Shown here: in pieces, positions 63,450 through 64,000 of the stretch
How the letters are laid out: the number at the start of each line of letters is the position of its first letter
Numbering within the stretch: the stretch's first letter is position 1
Assembly: GCA_001874265.1 (NCBI GenBank)
Contig: MPDD01000002.1
Location: forward strand, 62,001 to 126,000
Direction of reading: 5' to 3'
Source: Bacteroidetes bacterium MedPE-SWsnd-G1
GTDB taxonomy: Bacteria; Bacteroidota; Bacteroidia; Flavobacteriales; Flavobacteriaceae
DNA: 64,000 nucleotides
Notes under the pieces: generated by a model
Told to the model about the DNA's origin: nothing
Databases searched by the model: none
Seen by the model: only the letters and a program-made list of their open reading frames with translations
Program-made: the position numbers and the translations under genes

Positions 63450-63959
63450 ATGAAAATCAAATATTTCTTAATTATGGCTATTGCCTTATTTATTGGTCAA
63501 AATAGTTTTGCTCAATCAAAAAAGGAATCGAAAAACAAGCAGAAAATAGAAGAGTACAACGCTACCAAAAAAATGATTGAGGAAGGCCGCATAGTTTTTA
63601 AAGTAATTTCAATGGCTCCTCACATAGGATCAAATACTGTCGTGACTGGAGATGGTGTTTTAATTGAAGAAAACTTCCTTCATGTAAACTTACCTTTTCT
63701 TGGAAATTTTCAAGCGGGCTTTACTCCAAGCAATGATTCTAATATCGAATTTTCAACAGACGACACTATATTCGAAGTAATCTATAATGATAACAAGCAA
63801 AAAATTAAAATTAATTTTGAAGTCGTTCACAAAACAGAGACCTTCACGTTTAATATGGCGATATATAGAAACGGTCGAACCAATTTACAAGTTGTAAGCA
63901 ATCTTAGAACTAGGATGATTTATGACGGAAAAATAGAATCGACACCAACCATTAATTAG
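63450..63959 (+). CDS. DUF4251-domain exported protein (copy 2)
   Basis: A 169-residue paralogue of the preceding gene with the same order of parts: signal peptide ending 'SFAQ', a lysine-rich helix ('IEEYNATKKMIEEGRIVF'), and the beta domain with 'LPFLGNFQ' and 'IYNDNKQKIKINFEV'. Tandem duplication is evident from the shared 'YNATKK' and 'LPF-G' motifs. Its stop codon overlaps the end of a minus-strand gene. Confidence 0.82.
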   Translation: MKIKYFLIMAIALFIGQNSFAQSKKESKNKQKIEEYNATKKMIEEGRIVFKVISMAPHIGSNTVVTGDGVLIEENFLHVNLPFLGNFQAGFTPSNDSNIEFSTDDTIFEVIYNDNKQKIKINFEVVHKTETFTFNMAIYRNGRTNLQVVSNLRTRMIYDGKIESTPTIN

Positions 63960-64000
63960 TCCTTTTTAAAAGAATTCCAACCTTGTGCGGTAAGTTCTAT
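63956..64000 (-). CDS. C-terminal end of a minus-strand gene (truncated by window edge)
   Basis: An open minus-strand frame runs in from the window edge and ends with TAA at 63956-63958, overlapping the DUF4251 stop by three bases. Only 14 residues are visible ('IELTAQGWNSFKKD'). The composition looks like real protein, and a convergent gene is expected here, but the product cannot be named. Confidence 0.4.
   Translation of the reverse strand: MELTAQGWNSFKKD

Overview
The window is about 64 kb of AT-rich chromosome from a bacterium of the phylum Bacteroidota, most likely family Flavobacteriaceae. The evidence is: a SusC/SusD pair, two proteins with type IX secretion (T9SS) C-terminal sorting domains, -7 promoter boxes of the TAnnTTTG type, lipoprotein signals of the Bacteroidota kind, and typical flavobacterial versions of sdhCAB, sucAB, alaS, map and pgi. 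No phage genes, insertion sequences, rRNA or CRISPR array were seen.

Layout. 1-495: 3' end of a calcineurin-like phosphatase. 706-18607: an accessory secretion and uptake locus. It has a membrane-anchored AraC-type regulator, a coiled-coil surface lipoprotein, and then a tight run of SusC, SusD, a FISUMP-domain lipoprotein, a 2534-residue subtilisin-like protease with a T9SS signal, and a small GRAM-domain membrane protein. It looks like a polysaccharide-utilisation locus in which the glycoside hydrolases are replaced by a giant secreted protease, so its substrate is probably protein or peptide. 18727-21099: two minus-strand envelope proteins. 21146-21794: a structured intergenic region with tRNA-Pro(GGG), a displaced copy of that tRNA's 3' end, an unlisted 50-residue lipoprotein gene and tRNA-Asn(GTT).

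22022-25997: sucAB (2-oxoglutarate dehydrogenase). 26067-28366: minus-strand M23 peptidase, MerR-like regulator and PqqB-like hydrolase. 28504-36719: alaS, a GSCFA protein, rhodanese, an aromatic amino acid hydroxylase with a long C-terminal extension, an ankyrin protein and gpmI. 36804-39613: map, cupin, methyltransferase, DUF423 and a small membrane protein. 39617-44103: apbE, an OmpA-family lipoprotein and an MBOAT/SGNH acyltransferase pair. 44271-46005: a small conserved protein and a DEAD-box helicase. 46237-49907: DUF3108 protein, an unusual M23 peptidase lipoprotein and pgi. 50118-52880: a second TonB-dependent receptor. 53096-56525: the sdhCAB operon (written minus-strand). 56662-58497: a secreted metzincin-like protease with a T9SS domain. 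58595-63959: aminopeptidase P, aspartate kinase divergent from an ACT-like protein, an alpha/beta hydrolase and two tandem DUF4251 proteins.

Most of the window is core metabolism and envelope biology. The unusual material is the protease SusCD locus, the tRNA-Pro 3'-end duplication with its inverted repeats, a terminator-like hairpin in the alaS leader, several perfect palindromes at or beside promoters, and enzymes with altered metal-site motifs. Several open frames begin at TTG codons that lie inside or next to promoter boxes. For those the downstream ATG is used here as the start.
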